Shown: one piece after another, positions 36,032 to 48,100 of the stretch
How the letters are laid out: the number at the start of each line of letters is the position of its first letter
How positions within the stretch are numbered: the first letter of the stretch is position 1
DNA from: Periplaneta americana
Lineage: Eukaryota; Arthropoda; Insecta; Blattodea; Blattidae
Assembly: GCF_040183065.1 (NCBI RefSeq)
Contig: NC_091120.1
Span: forward strand, 192,993,627-193,057,626
DNA length: 64,000 nucleotides
Direction of reading: 5' to 3'
Notes under the pieces: model-generated
What the model was told of the DNA's origin: nothing
Seen by the model: the letters and a program-made list of their open reading frames with translations, nothing else
Database searches by the model: none
Position numbers and translations under genes: made by a program

Positions 36032-36032
36032 G
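35958..36032. repeat. (ATT)n microsatellite
   Basis: About 24 ATT units. Confidence 0.97.
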
Positions 36033-36123
36033 CTTTCTTTTGTTGCTTTATGCATTGTTGCAAGTTTTCTCTTTATATAAAAAGTTTCAATATTATAGCT
36101 GTAAAATAATATTGCTATAATAT

Positions 36124-36311
36124 GGGCCGTATTCATAGACATTTTTAGCGCGGGCTTCCGGTGGATGATCAGCGAACTAACATTTTTCGTATTCATAAAC
36201 CAGTGTTAGCGATATGATATGATATGAAACTATACAAGTAACCAGTCGATAACCGGGGCTAGTTTAGCACGCTCGTAGCGCGAGCTAGCGGAATGTCTAT
36301 GAATAGCACCC
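36124..36311. mobile_element. Short MITE with inverted ends
   Basis: GGGCCGTATTCATAGACATT at the left is matched by AATGTCTATGAATAGCACCC at the right. The inner TAGCGCGGGCT and CGCGAGCTAG also pair. It is non-coding, about 188 bases. Confidence 0.7.
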
Positions 36312-36924
36312 TATATGTTTAAATTGAATGTAACTTGCAAAAGTTGCAGTATACTTTATTTATTTTATTGAGAAATGACATATTTTTAACTCATACTTTA
36401 TGGTCATGCATAACAAAGAATGAATTCAGACATAAATGGCATAAATAGTATGTTGTATAAATGTTTACCGTTTTGAATTCCTGTCCTAAATAATGGCTCA
36501 TTATCTTTGATGTTATTAGTCATAAATAGCGACTTTGTGCAATAGAATTTGATGTTACTTTTCAGTGGTAAAGCGTAGCCCGAGCTGTATCAGGAAGTGC
36601 GTGGAGCAGGGAGCCTTGCACCCAATTCAGTGCCATTCGCTATGTTGACAGGAAGCTGCCCAAGAAGGTGAAATTAGTTTATTAGTTTCAATTAGAATAA
36701 TTGCCTAATTGTTTCCGGGTGAAAAAAGTCTCAAAATATAATTTCGCTCTTATTCCACAGAAAAACGTACATTTCGATTTTTTTTACTTAATTTCGCAGT
36801 TTATCGGGGATTTAAGAACTACAGTGATATACTTACCATGCTTTTAAAGATAAAATTACCTATTCTGACCAGCATTTGGGCAAATTTCGCTTTTATCGTA
36901 ATTGCGAAAATTTATCATCTGTAC
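36312..36924. other. Unassigned sequence
   Basis: No coding match. This is the left flank of the hAT element. Confidence 0.4.
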
Positions 36925-39592
36925 CAGAGCCTTCTTCAGTTACAAGCCGGACCATGGGTAGGTTTGGCAACTCTGAGTGGAGGTGGGAAATTCTAACGTG
37001 ATATTGATGTAATTGTGCTTACTCATTGCTTTCGTTGTATGTAACGTGTGTTTTTTCAATATTACTTTATGCACAAAAGTAAGGTCAAGATTCAGAGTAG
37101 TGATGTAAATTAGTATGGATTCGAAAGTAGTGCTTTATTGCAGTCAATTAGCTATACTTCAGAATACGGCGTAAGTACAGTACTTACATACAAAGACTGC
37201 CACTTAAAATAGTTATAAATAGACTTTGTGGAATTGCCACGAGAATCGTAAGGTTTACTACGCTCGCGGTATAGACTGTATGAGTAGGGGACGTGCAACG
37301 GATCGAGTATGCCTCTGATGTAAACACTGAGCAGTATACTACGGTACAATAAATCCTGTATCCTGCATTCAAGAAATATAATGAATGATCGTTGAAGTAG
37401 GAAATGTCTAAACATGTAAATACACAATTATTTTGTAGTGAGATATATTAACTCTTAAAATTTAATGTAAGATACTCACATCATCCTTGAATATGTGCAT
37501 TGCAGTGAAGAGTTACTTACATTTTGAGCGACTGCAAAGTAACCTCCTCCGATGGTCACTTAAACAGTTTTTATTTTGGGAAAATGTACATTCAACATCA
37601 CACGATGTAATACGTGCATATTTGAAGAACGTGAAGTCACTACTTTTTAGCACACCAACTTCACACGTCTTGTCGTGACGTGATAGTACATCATTTATAG
37701 TACGAAGTTGTGAATAGGCAGAATTTTTAGCAATAATGTTTCTCAACTTACATTTCACTTTTTCTGAAATTAGTGATATTTTGGATAACGATTTGTGATA
37801 CTTTATCCACTATATTGAGGGCTTTTGAGAGTTGTAGTTTAGACGATTCTAACAGGGTGATGCTTTTGGACACGATTTTAAAATTAGAATCAATGAACAG
37901 AATATCTTCCAATAGCTGTTCAGAAGGCAATGATTTTACAGCTGCAACAGCGGAACTGTCTGTGCTATCTAATGCATCAATTACCTCCATTATTTTGCCG
38001 TAATATTCTGAATAATAATTAACAGCATCCAATCACGTTTTTCAACGGGTCAAGACTGGCTGTGGGGGTAAGGGTATTCCAGGGGCAATTATTTGGAACA
38101 GCAACACTCTCATTGTAGTATGTTTGATTGAATTCTTGTCTGCACTGAACAAATGTTAAGCTTTGATTATTCCGACCACAGTAATGCAAAAACAAGTTCT
38201 TACATAGGTATGCATTAGCTGTAGCTGCTCTATCTATTTGGACCGGTCACAACTCTTAACATGAACTGCTTATACTACGAGACCGGGCGGTCGCTCACCT
38301 CCTCTATACTACCGTACATCGGCAACCTGATTGCACGCTGCGTGTGGCAATTCAACGAAGTCTAGTTATAAATAAAACATGTTTTTTATTGACAGTACAA
38401 AGGTAAATAAATGAATAAGATATTCCTTGCACCGAAAATAATAAAATCACTGATGCAATAAAGACGTAAGTTCCTACGCAGTATTAATAAGTTCCATTTA
38501 ATTAACGAATTTGTGGCTAGCAAATTGACAATGTTTTGCAACTTTATGGTGTTTTATCTGTAACGTGAAAGGTCTAGGATACATTTTAATATTATCTTAT
38601 GCGATTATCTATCGTGCTTTTCTATGAATACCATATTTCAGATGCTCAGGAAGCCAGTTTTATTTTGAACCTGGCCAGTCACTATAACAATACTGTTATC
38701 CTAAATTATTTGTTATAAACTTTTTAAGATATAATTTAAAAAAATGTAACTACAGAAAACAAGCTAAGAATGTAAATTGTGCAAATAAAATAAATGTAAA
38801 CAGAGGAAACTATTTACATATTATAATAAAATATGAGGATGTAAATAGAGTTAGGCCAAATATAAAGATCTATGAAAAAATGAAGAAACATACCTTCAAC
38901 AATATGTAACCAAACACACATTAAATATGTGCCAATTAGCGTAAACTCAGGGAACTTTAAATCGTGTAAATACGAAGTGAAAAGAAACATGTTTATAACT
39001 AATTTATTACAAAAGAAGTAATATTAATCAACAAACCTTGAAAACCAAAAAATTGAGTGTATGCAACTACAATTAATTATAGGTAATTCTGACGTATAGC
39101 AGGCATTCCGAATCTTCAACAAAACTGCAACATTTATGGGATCACAAAACAGCTGTTTACAATGAACTTGAAAATCAACGGCGTAACTTTATTGATATAG
39201 CAGGCGAGACCCAACGATTTGGCTAGAATTCTGATACACCACAAACCACAAGTAAGACTGTAAAAATGTAGTTTATACAATATTTAATATTTAGAATTTT
39301 CAATCATTTTGTCATGTTTAATAACCATAAAAATTGCCAAAGACTGCAGCCATATTTTCATTTGTTGTCTTGTTTTTATCGCCAACACGCAATTAGTTCA
39401 TAATACATAAACAATTAACGTTTGGTACGACCGCGAACATAATTCCATCGACACACACTTATATTGTAACATTAATTTACATTGAAAATCTGCATTAGCA
39501 CAAACACGTGTACTGTGTGGTAGGCCTCCGGTTGACAGTTAATTACTGTGTTGCCGACGTATGACTCCGGCCTGTAACTGAAGAAGGCTCTG
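36925..39592 (-). mobile_element. hAT element, copy A, with transposase remnants
   Basis: The ends CAGAGCCTTCTTCAGTTACA and TGTAACTGAAGAAGGCTCTG are inverted repeats. They extend imperfectly through CATGGGTAGGTTTGGCAACT. Flanks CTGTAC / CTGTAT may be a worn target duplication. It holds the C-terminal transposase remnants at 37513-38032. Its last 1.2 kb is shared with copy B in XRCC1 intron 7. Confidence 0.85.
37513..38032 (-). pseudogene. hAT transposase C-terminal region, frameshifted
   Basis: Frame one (38032-37748) reads YYGKIMEVIDALDSTDSSAV through FIDSNFKIVSKSITLLE. A shift near 37750 leads to frame two (37758-37513) with LRNIIAKNSAYSQLRTINDV and FFKYARITSCDVECTFS. The last stretch corresponds to the F-K-Y-A-P-I-T-S-C-D-V-E-R-S-F-S dimerisation block of CGGBP1-like hAT transposases, with Pro and Arg replaced. 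The BED finger and DDE core are missing. Confidence 0.75.
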
Positions 39593-40074
39593 TCTGTATT
39601 CATAGTACATTATTTATTAAATCGATCTAATTTCAATTTTTATTTCATGTTGCATTGCAGGAACGTCGGCAGACGATCAGCATAAAAGACTGTTAGGCCT
39701 ACGCATTCTGAACGTCCTGAAACCGGCACGGACAGACCATGCAAATACAATTCAACACAATCGTCAGTTCTCGCTGGTTTTAGTGTAAAAACATGTTCAT
39801 GTTCGTTTCTTAAACAGTTCCAATGAGAGCAATGTGATGTATCGTGAATTTATTCTAAAACATAGAAATAAATGTAATGTGAAAATATTCCGTGTATGTT
39901 AGTATTCCTACATGGCAAGTGCCTCGTTTCCTGTTATTGTAAGAATTTGTCATTTATTGTTGTAGCAAATAAAGAGAGAATTATATTTCGAATCTTTTAA
40001 TTACATAATTGATGTAGATACCTTTGTATTCCATGGGTAAATTAACAAAAATCACTATTTTATGGCAGTTAAAT
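39593..40074. other. Unassigned sequence
   Basis: No feature is recognised. Confidence 0.35.
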
Positions 40075-40770
40075 TTATTTTCCCATAGGTCTCCCAACTA
40101 ACACTCTATACGCATTCCTGGATTCGCCTATATGTGCTGCTTTCCCTGCCCATCTCAAACGTCTGAATTTAATATTCCTAATAATTATGTTAGGTGCAGA
40201 ATACAATGCGTGCAGTTGTGCGTTGTGTAATTTTCTCCATTCTCCTGTAACTTCATCCCTCTTAGCCCCAAATATTTTCCTAAGCACCTTGTTCTCGAAC
40301 ACTCTTAACCTCTTTTTCTCTCTCAAAGTGAGAATCTAAGTTTCACAACCATTTTATAAATTCTGTCAATTTTTTAAAGTAGACTAGATGACAAAATCTT
40401 CTCAACCGAATAATAGCAGGCATTTACCATATTTGTTCTGCGTTTAATTTTCTCTCGAGTGTCATTTATATTTGTTACTGTTGTTCCAAGATATTTGAAT
40501 TTTTCCACTTCTTCAAAGGATAAACTTCCAGTTTTTATATTTCCATACCGTATTATGTTATGGTCACGAGACATAATCATAAACTTTTTTTTTTTTTCGG
40601 AATTTACTTCCAAACCTATTTCTTTACTTGCTTCAAGAAAAATTCCCGTGTTTTCCCTAATCGTTTGTGGATTTTCTCCTAACATAGGCTTGCCTATTCA
40701 CGTCGTCCGCATAAGCAGCTCTGTTTTCTTGGATTTTCTTAATGGCATATTCCAGAGCAAAGTTAAAAAG
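40075..40770 (-). pseudogene. RTE-like LINE copy, 3' end missing
   Basis: The minus strand has two overlapping pieces: 40685-40374 ([20 protein letters not shown] to [16 protein letters not shown]) and 40326-40075 ([17 protein letters not shown] to VGRPMGK). A deletion of the thumb segment lies between them. Unlike the other copies it lacks the final 3' segment and TTAC tail. A T10 run at 40587-40596 has expanded a lysine stretch. Confidence 0.8.
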
Positions 40771-40854
40771 TAAAAGTGGTAACTGATAATGCGTCTCCTT
40801 GTTTTAGCCTGTAGAAAAAGCAGTGCAATTAAAAATTGCTTGTCCATCGCTGTG

Positions 40855-41275
40855 GAATAACGGTTAGCATGCCTGACCTGAAACGAGCGGGCTCGGGTTT
40901 AAATCCTGATAGGGACAATTTACCTGGTTGAGGTTTTTCCGAGTTTTTTCTTCAACCCAAGAAGAGGAAATTCTGGGTAACTTTCGGCGCTGGACCTTGG
41001 ATTCATTTCGCCATCATCACCATCATCTCATTCAAACCACAGTCTAGTATATACAGTCGCGAAGCTCAATACGTAGTAAATATGCAAACATTAGATAGTT
41101 GCTCACCACTAGGATCACTAATATCTCCTCATTATAGGCAATGCAAAATAGTACCGTCACAGTCTATTGTTTCTAGCACCCTCAAAACTCAAGCTTCGTG
41201 ATTGTATATAGTAGACTGTTCAAACGCTAGATAACCATAGCAGGCGAAAAGGCGTCGTAAAATAACCAATATTAA
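40855..41275 (+). repeat. tRNA-derived SINE, split by a short MITE
   Basis: The head GTGGAATAACGGTTAGCATG (A box) and CTCGGGTTTAAATCCTG (B box) is followed by TACCTGGTTGAGGTTTTTCC and TGGGTAACTTTCGGCGCTGG. The tail (ACGCTAGATAACCATAGCAG) continues only after the insertion at 41039. Confidence 0.85.
41039..41219. mobile_element. Short terminal-inverted-repeat MITE in the SINE
   Basis: ACAGTCTAGTATATACAGTC and, inverted, ATTGTATATAGTAGACTGT form ends of about 28 bases, both followed inward by GCGAAGCT/AGCTTCGT. TTCAAAC flanks both sides (41031-41037 and 41219-41225), one base short of an 8-base hAT-type duplication. Confidence 0.85.
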
Positions 41276-41591
41276 GAAAATTGCCTTTCCAGATGTCATA
41301 CGCCAGGTCTTACCTCTCCAGCTGTATACCGACTTAATACCTCCTACTTTCTCTCTTGGCCAGCAGAGACTAAAATAATTAGGTACTGTTTGGCTCTTTG
41401 AAATAAGTGTTTGCCGAACCCTGATGTAGATAAATAAGAATGTGTGAAGTTGTGCGTTATTCATGTATGAAGTTTTGGAACAAAATCCATATTTTAAATC
41501 TTTAAGAAACCTCCTAAATAATCAGATTTGACACAAAACTTGGTGTAATATCATGCAGGAGTAACATCTGAATTGATTGAAATAGATATCT

Positions 41592-41641
<50 letters not shown>

Positions 41642-41836
41642 ATTATCACCTTTTGGAACTCGCTGCTTCAGTTTTAACCTGCATTCGAATTGGAACAAGT
41701 CACTCGGTTTAATCCTAGATCATAATATGTGTAATCCGTGAATGTAGATGATGATGATAAAACAATAATGAAAGTGATTATATGCTCGCGGTTAGTAAGT
41801 CTACGTATGTGCTATATACCATTAATAATGAGGATG

Positions 41837-41880
<44 letters not shown>

Positions 41881-42091
41881 CCAACAATGACTGAACACTG
41901 TCGCGAAGATACTGTACCGCAAGAGCGATGATGATTATACTCTTTGCTATAATGGCTGTGACCTACTAAAATTCTTGAAAGCACTGAGATAACATGTGTC
42001 AATCTGTTTTTCTTGTGTAAATGCCGCAGCGCGGGAAGATTTTTCCTGTGGATGTTCGTAATGTACTAACTTAAGGTACAGGTATAAAGAT
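41276..42091. other. Upstream region of XRCC1
   Basis: It contains a T46 run (41594-41639) and an AAT microsatellite (41836-41880). A GC-richer part begins near 42020. No TATA box can be placed with confidence; the TATAAAG at 42082 is too close to the start codon to be one. The transcription start is probably in the last few hundred bases. Confidence 0.4.
41594..41639. repeat. Poly(T) run of 46
   Basis: Uninterrupted T run, probably the tail of an old minus-strand retroposed sequence. Confidence 0.95.
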
Positions 42092-42142
42092 ATGCCGGCA
42101 ATTAAAATTGAACGTATTATTAGCTGCAGTAGCGAAGACACG
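42092..42142 (+). CDS. XRCC1: XRCC1 exon 1
   Basis: Codes for residues 1-17 ([17 protein letters not shown]), the first strand of the N-terminal domain. The donor is GTAAGT, phase 0. Only 89 bases of intron follow. The ATG has a G at -3. Confidence 0.95.
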
Positions 42143-45100
42143 GTAAGTATTAACTGTTGTGAATTCAAATACTAAATTTGTGCGTTTTGTCATAACCTAA
42201 ATGTAAATATGACATTCCTGTTTTCATGCAGAACCACCCTGCTTTAAACCTCATTAGCACCAATAGCAAGTCCTGGAAATGTAAAACTCCTGGCGAGAAA
42301 CAAGTGGCTGTTGTTCTACAGTTAGAAAAAGAAACTGTCATCAATTCAATCGACATTGGAAATGAAAATAGTGCTTTTGTGGAGATCTTTGTTGGTCGAT
42401 CAAGTACACCAGATGTGGATTTCCAGGTAATACACATCTACATATACCTAATATGTAGTTATTCATTTCTTCTATTGTAGTTCAAGAAATTATTTTAGTT
42501 TTCAACTTTCTGCTTACATCTCATAACCTTAATGTCAATTAGAGATGTGCTGTATTTTAGGATTGAGTACCGGTACACCTATTAGTAACTAATAAACTGT
42601 TAATTTGACGTTCTTTGCCGCGATTTTTTTAACTTACATTTTGAAAAGAGATGCAAGACTGTTATTTTTTATTAATAGGTTTATATGTACGTAACTGATA
42701 TGAGCTAACTTTTAAGAGTAAAGGACGTTTTGTGTGGAATTTAGATATTGCTGGTTGCGTCGTCGTTCATGTCACCGATGGAGGCACGCAATGGTACCAA
42801 CTCGAATCGAGTGCGTATGTTTACAACGGATAAACTGTCAAAACCAGCAGCAGACCAGAAGTGGGACAGGGTGAAAATAGTTTGCACACAACCGTTCAAC
42901 AAGCACGTCCAGTATGGACTTGCCTTCGTCACTTTCCATTCCCTTGCTGATGATAAACCAGCTGCTTCCATCCATAAGCTGGGACGTTTTGTTGTGAAAG
43001 ATAATGAAGATGAGCCTGACACGATCAGTGCTGGGAGCTTGTTTGCACGACGAAAAGAACTGGATGTTCCTCCGCTCAAAGGTAAATTAGTGCTTGTTTT
43101 TATCTTGCTGGTGCTGTTAACATTCTTGCTGTAAGAATACTCATTTCTGTTAGGTTAGATTGGTTTATGTTAGAATAGGTTAGGTTGTGTTAGCTTAGAG
43201 CTTTCGCGGTATGTTTATGTGGGGTCCTCCTTATACAGTGCAATTCTTACGGCTGTACATGCAATTTCCTCATGCTCTATTTTGGCAAGTTCCTCATTTT
43301 GCAAACATTCCTACAGAGGAAATAAAATGTCATTTTCTTCAGTTTTGTACAATACATTATTATTTTAACATTTTTATGGTTCGTATTATGATATGTTTTA
43401 TAGTAGAATTAACATTTATTTCAGCTTGTGATAGCAGTCAATGTAGAGTATCCTCCGCCCACTGAACGAATATTTCACACTTTTATCACTGCAAATGCTG
43501 CGCTATAAACCAGTTTTCGGCAATCTAATGTAAAAGACTGCCTACAGATATTTGGAAAGTTTCAGAGAAAATACACAAATTCAATCTTCTAACACGATTT
43601 TTATGTTTTTATGAATTAATTTGCTGGGAGACATCGTTAGATATAGACCACTCTTACACTAAACCTGGAGTAATTTAAGCTTATTAATCAGATATGATTC
43701 TACTTACTGTTTTTTTTTATATGCTCACCTGTATGTATTTTCTATTTTACACGTATTTCATTGTTATTTCCCATGCAAAGATAATTAAGAACGCTGAATA
43801 TTACTTAATATCGTCTATCTTTCTTCAAATAGTGTTTATATGCCATGTTAATTTTCATTTGTTTTCATAAGTTAACAATGATGCACATTGGGAGCAACAT
43901 ATAAGAAATTATTTTCCTACACAATCCACGCTATATTCACGTTGTTTTGAAATGATTAATCGAAGATGGTTTGCTTATTGTTTATTACACGCACATTAAT
44001 TGTATGTAATTTCCGTTCCATACGTTTTTTTTTCTATCCCAAAATCGTTAAGAATGGTTTAATAATATTCATGCTTGTTTCCTGTATTTCTTAAAAATAT
44101 GTGGCATGTTAGTTTTTATTTGTCGTTATTTACGTAAAAATGAGGCGCCAAAAAATAATAATTTCGTACTCACTCCACATGCCTATATTCACATGTATTT
44201 TTCAGTGATTTATTAAAGAATGTACCGGTATTTAAAAGACTAATAATTTAGAAACATGTTATATAAATCATCCTTGTGCCAAAAGAGAATGCTCCCTGGA
44301 CCAATAAAGAATGTACCGGTATTTAAAATACTAATTTAGAAACATGTTACATAAATCATCCTTGTGCCAAAAGAGAATGCTCCCTGGACCAAATTGTCGT
44401 ATTTTGCAGTGGTCGTCAGTACTCGCTGAAATGGATAATAATATATTATAATTATGTTGTATATAGCAAGATCGATTACCATTCAATTGATAGGATATTT
44501 TATGAGGTTGTCACGACTGAGATATCTATTGTCAATTGCTTTTATTTGTCAGTAGGCCTTGACTGACGGGTATATAAGGACTGGCGCTCTTAGGGGTGAA
44601 GGTCGGGGTTTGGGATGGTTCACAAGCAACAAGTTATACTAAATATGTTTATGATTAGTGTAAAACTGGTCTATATCTTCTATAGTGGGCGGGACATAAG
44701 TAACATTCACCGTGATAACTTGCTAGCTGCATTTCTTACGTGTCTGCTGTCATGGCAACATTGCTAACTTGTTGCTACTGCTATGAGCCGGTAAGTTAGT
44801 CAAGTGTGATATGTTCGATAATGTAACAACATTGCTTGCAAGCTAGGGCGAAGAGAGCAGGGAGCATCAAACAGAGATTGCCTACTTCCAAGGTTAACCT
44901 TGGTTGCCATGACAAGCAACTCATAACCCATGTGGTTAGTGACAGTAAGCCATGCAGCCAGCAAGCTATCAGAAGCTTACTTACTTTACTTTTGAGGGCC
45001 TCTCCACTTTTCAGTGGTTACCCTTTATTCCCATTTTCCATCTGCGTCTGTCATTCCAATCCTGCTCATTTAGTCCCTTATCATTCATCATCCTCAATAT

Positions 45101-48100
45101 TCCAGCCCTCCATGAATTTCTAGGCCTTCCTCGTTTCTTTCTACCAGCTGGAGACCACTGAAGTAGCACGTTTGGCCACCTCCCCTCATCCATCCTCCTT
45201 ACATGACCATACCACTGAAGTTGTCTACTCTCTATTCTTGCAATCACCGATTCTTCCATGTTCATTATCCTTCTAACATCCTCGTTTCTTCTCTTTTCCA
45301 GCCTGGATATTCTAGCACCTCTCCTTATGCCGTCCATTTCAACTGCCTGTATCTTACTGTTTTGGCCTTCCGATAGACTCCAACCTTCAGCCCCATAAGT
45401 CAATATACTTTCCACTATAACCTCAAGAATTCTCTATTTTGTTTGCATTGTTATTGTCCTGCTCCATAGCACTCCATTCAACATCCTTATTGCTCCTATA
45501 CCCTGCATTAACCTATAATCTATATCTGCTTTACAATTTCCAGTCTCATGCAAAACCGACCCCAAATATTTAAACTCCTTCACTATTTTAATTATTCCTT
45601 GGGGCAACTTTATATTTCGTCCATCTCCACCTATCACCAGGTATTCGGTTTTACTCATATTAACTTTCAGTCCCCCTGCTTCAAATGCTTCAAGGAGTTT
45701 CCTTACCATAAATTTTGCATCTTCTCGACATTGCGCAATTATCACCTGATCGTCTGCAAATAGCAGCGAGTGCACTGTCTCATTTCCAACTGGAATTCCC
45801 ATTCCTCGACATGAATTATTCCACTGCTTCAGTATCTGCTGGATATATATTTTAAACATGGTAGGGGATATGCTACAGCCTTGTCTCAAGCCTTTGTTTG
45901 TATAGAGGGCAGCTGATAACCTTTTTCCTATCTTAACAGCAGCTTGACAGTCTTTATATAGCCTCTGAATTAACGCTATTAGGGGTAAACTAACACCAAT
46001 ACCTTTTATTTCTTCCCACAACTGCTTTATGGGAACCGAGTCGTATGCTTTCTCTAAGTCAATGAATACTAAATGTGTGTCCTTTCCTTCAGCATACATT
46101 TTTTCACTTATCTGTCTCAAATTAAATATATTATCCATACAACTCCTTCCTGTAGTAAAGCCTGCCTGATCTTCCGATATCTTCCCTTCTATTTCTTCCT
46201 CTACTCTATTCTTGATGATACTATTAAAAATCCTGCTAATGGAAGGCATGACACTTATTCCCCTGTAGTTGTTGGGGTCCTTCTTATCCCCTTTTTTATG
46301 GATAGCGGAAATATATGATATTTTCCAGTCTTCTGGAATTTCATCTCCTTCAAGAATTAGGTTGAACATCTTAGTAATAAGCCTTACTAAAGTTTAAAGT
46401 AACATTAATTCTATGTAAAAAATGAATAGCCTAATAAATACTACACCTAAGGTTCTAGTTTATGGTGTTCAGACGTCTAAAACCACACAAACATGCGAAG
46501 TTTTATTAATATATATTAAAAAAAAAGAAGCTTTCTGAGTTATGAAGGAAAACAAATGTAAAATTTTAAGTTTGGAAAACGAGTAAAAATGTAGGGTTAC
46601 CATGAGTAGAAATTCTATAGGAGGACATGGAATCTAAAATAAGAGGACATTGCTGAAAAAAGGAGGACTTTTTAAAAATTGGTATGAACAAAATTAAGTA
46701 AAGATAAAAACAATGGCTAACCTTAGTCAGTTTTCTCACTAGTTGCAGGACCAGTATTACATCTGTACCCTACTTATCAGTGGAGCCCACTTTGTGCACA
46801 ACAGCCTGAAGAGACAAACTTATATCTTGTAACAAATAACAATGGAACTGTTCACAGGACATGTCCTTGAAATTATATTTCACCATGATGACACCTCTGA
46901 CTATCTCCGTTAGCATGCGATTTCGTTCTTTTGTCCATTGAGCAGATATTAAGGAAAATACTCTCTCAACACTTCCATTGTGACTTGGGATAAATAAATA
47001 GAATTGACATTTTTTTAAGAGTTCTGAGAAAGTTTCAGTGCTCGCAGAATTATTGGAATTGAAGAATTTGCACCATTGTTTATCTAAACTTAAATCTTTG
47101 TCGAAATTAACTAGATTGGCATGTCTTTGTACATTGCAGAATAAAATTGATAAAATACTTAGAATCATGAATAGTGACATTTTAGAGTGTAAGACTTCAA
47201 TGCATGTCAATAGGTCATCATATTTTATGTTTTTATGTGCTCCGGCTTCAACCATTGAAAGCAGTTAAATTCTTTCACAGGTTTTCACCATTTGTTTAGA
47301 TATTCTATGCATAATATCGCACATTATTCAATATTCGTATTAATTCTAGTTGAAATGCGAAATGCTGGACATTTCAAATTTTTTTTTAAATGCCTGCTGG
47401 ACAGGATGAAATGATTAAAAAAGAGGACATGTCCTTTTCTGGACGGATGGTAACCCTAAAAAAAAGGATACATTTAAAGTAACATATAAAGTTACATGCG
47501 CAAATGTTAAGGTCATATTTCAGACACTATTAGAGATATCTAAGAAAAAAGAACTGTATTCTATAAAGAAAGAAAGCAATTGAAAAATGTAATTTTTTTA
47601 TTCATATACAGCCGAGATGGGCATCGTGCCTCATTTGAGAATTTGTGCCTCACTGACCTTCACAGAGCTTATCGCTCTGAGTGACATCATCTTCACAGTC
47701 CCCATTCCTCCCTCATGCAGCTCCTAAGCGTGGGCAGGTTCTATATCAGTTTCATAAGCAATATCAGTGGTGGCATAATGGCATTATCAAAGCAGTGTGT
47801 ACGCATTAGAAAATGATTATTTCATGACAAGTGGGAGGAGGAGTTTTTTTGCTGTTTAGAAGGGGAGAACATACGATGTATGTTATGCTCGAAAATCCTA
47901 TTAGGCATTAATAAATTTAATATACAACGACATTACTCCTTATGTCATAAAGAACATGCTGAATTAGAAGGTAAGACAAATTAAATGTTATTTTTCGTAC
48001 TATTCCGAAGAAAATTTATGATCTTAACATTTGCATACCGGTAGTATACTAAATACGACATTATACCTTAAACACGCTGCATTAAAAGGTAGCCTACGAG

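Larger units (their letters stand above)
43082..44975. other. XRCC1 intron 3, left part
   Basis: It contains a degenerate TTAGGTTAG-type stretch at 43150-43195, and AT-rich sequence. No second gene is seen. Tandem and inverted repeats in 44217-44972 are listed separately. Confidence 0.5.

Noticed and set aside
42082-42088. TATAAAG as XRCC1 TATA box
   Set aside because: It lies only a few bases before the ATG, too close to drive a transcript with that start.
43150-43195. TTAGG-like run as an interstitial telomere
   Set aside because: Only a few degenerate TTAGGTTAG-like units are present, which is common in insect introns.
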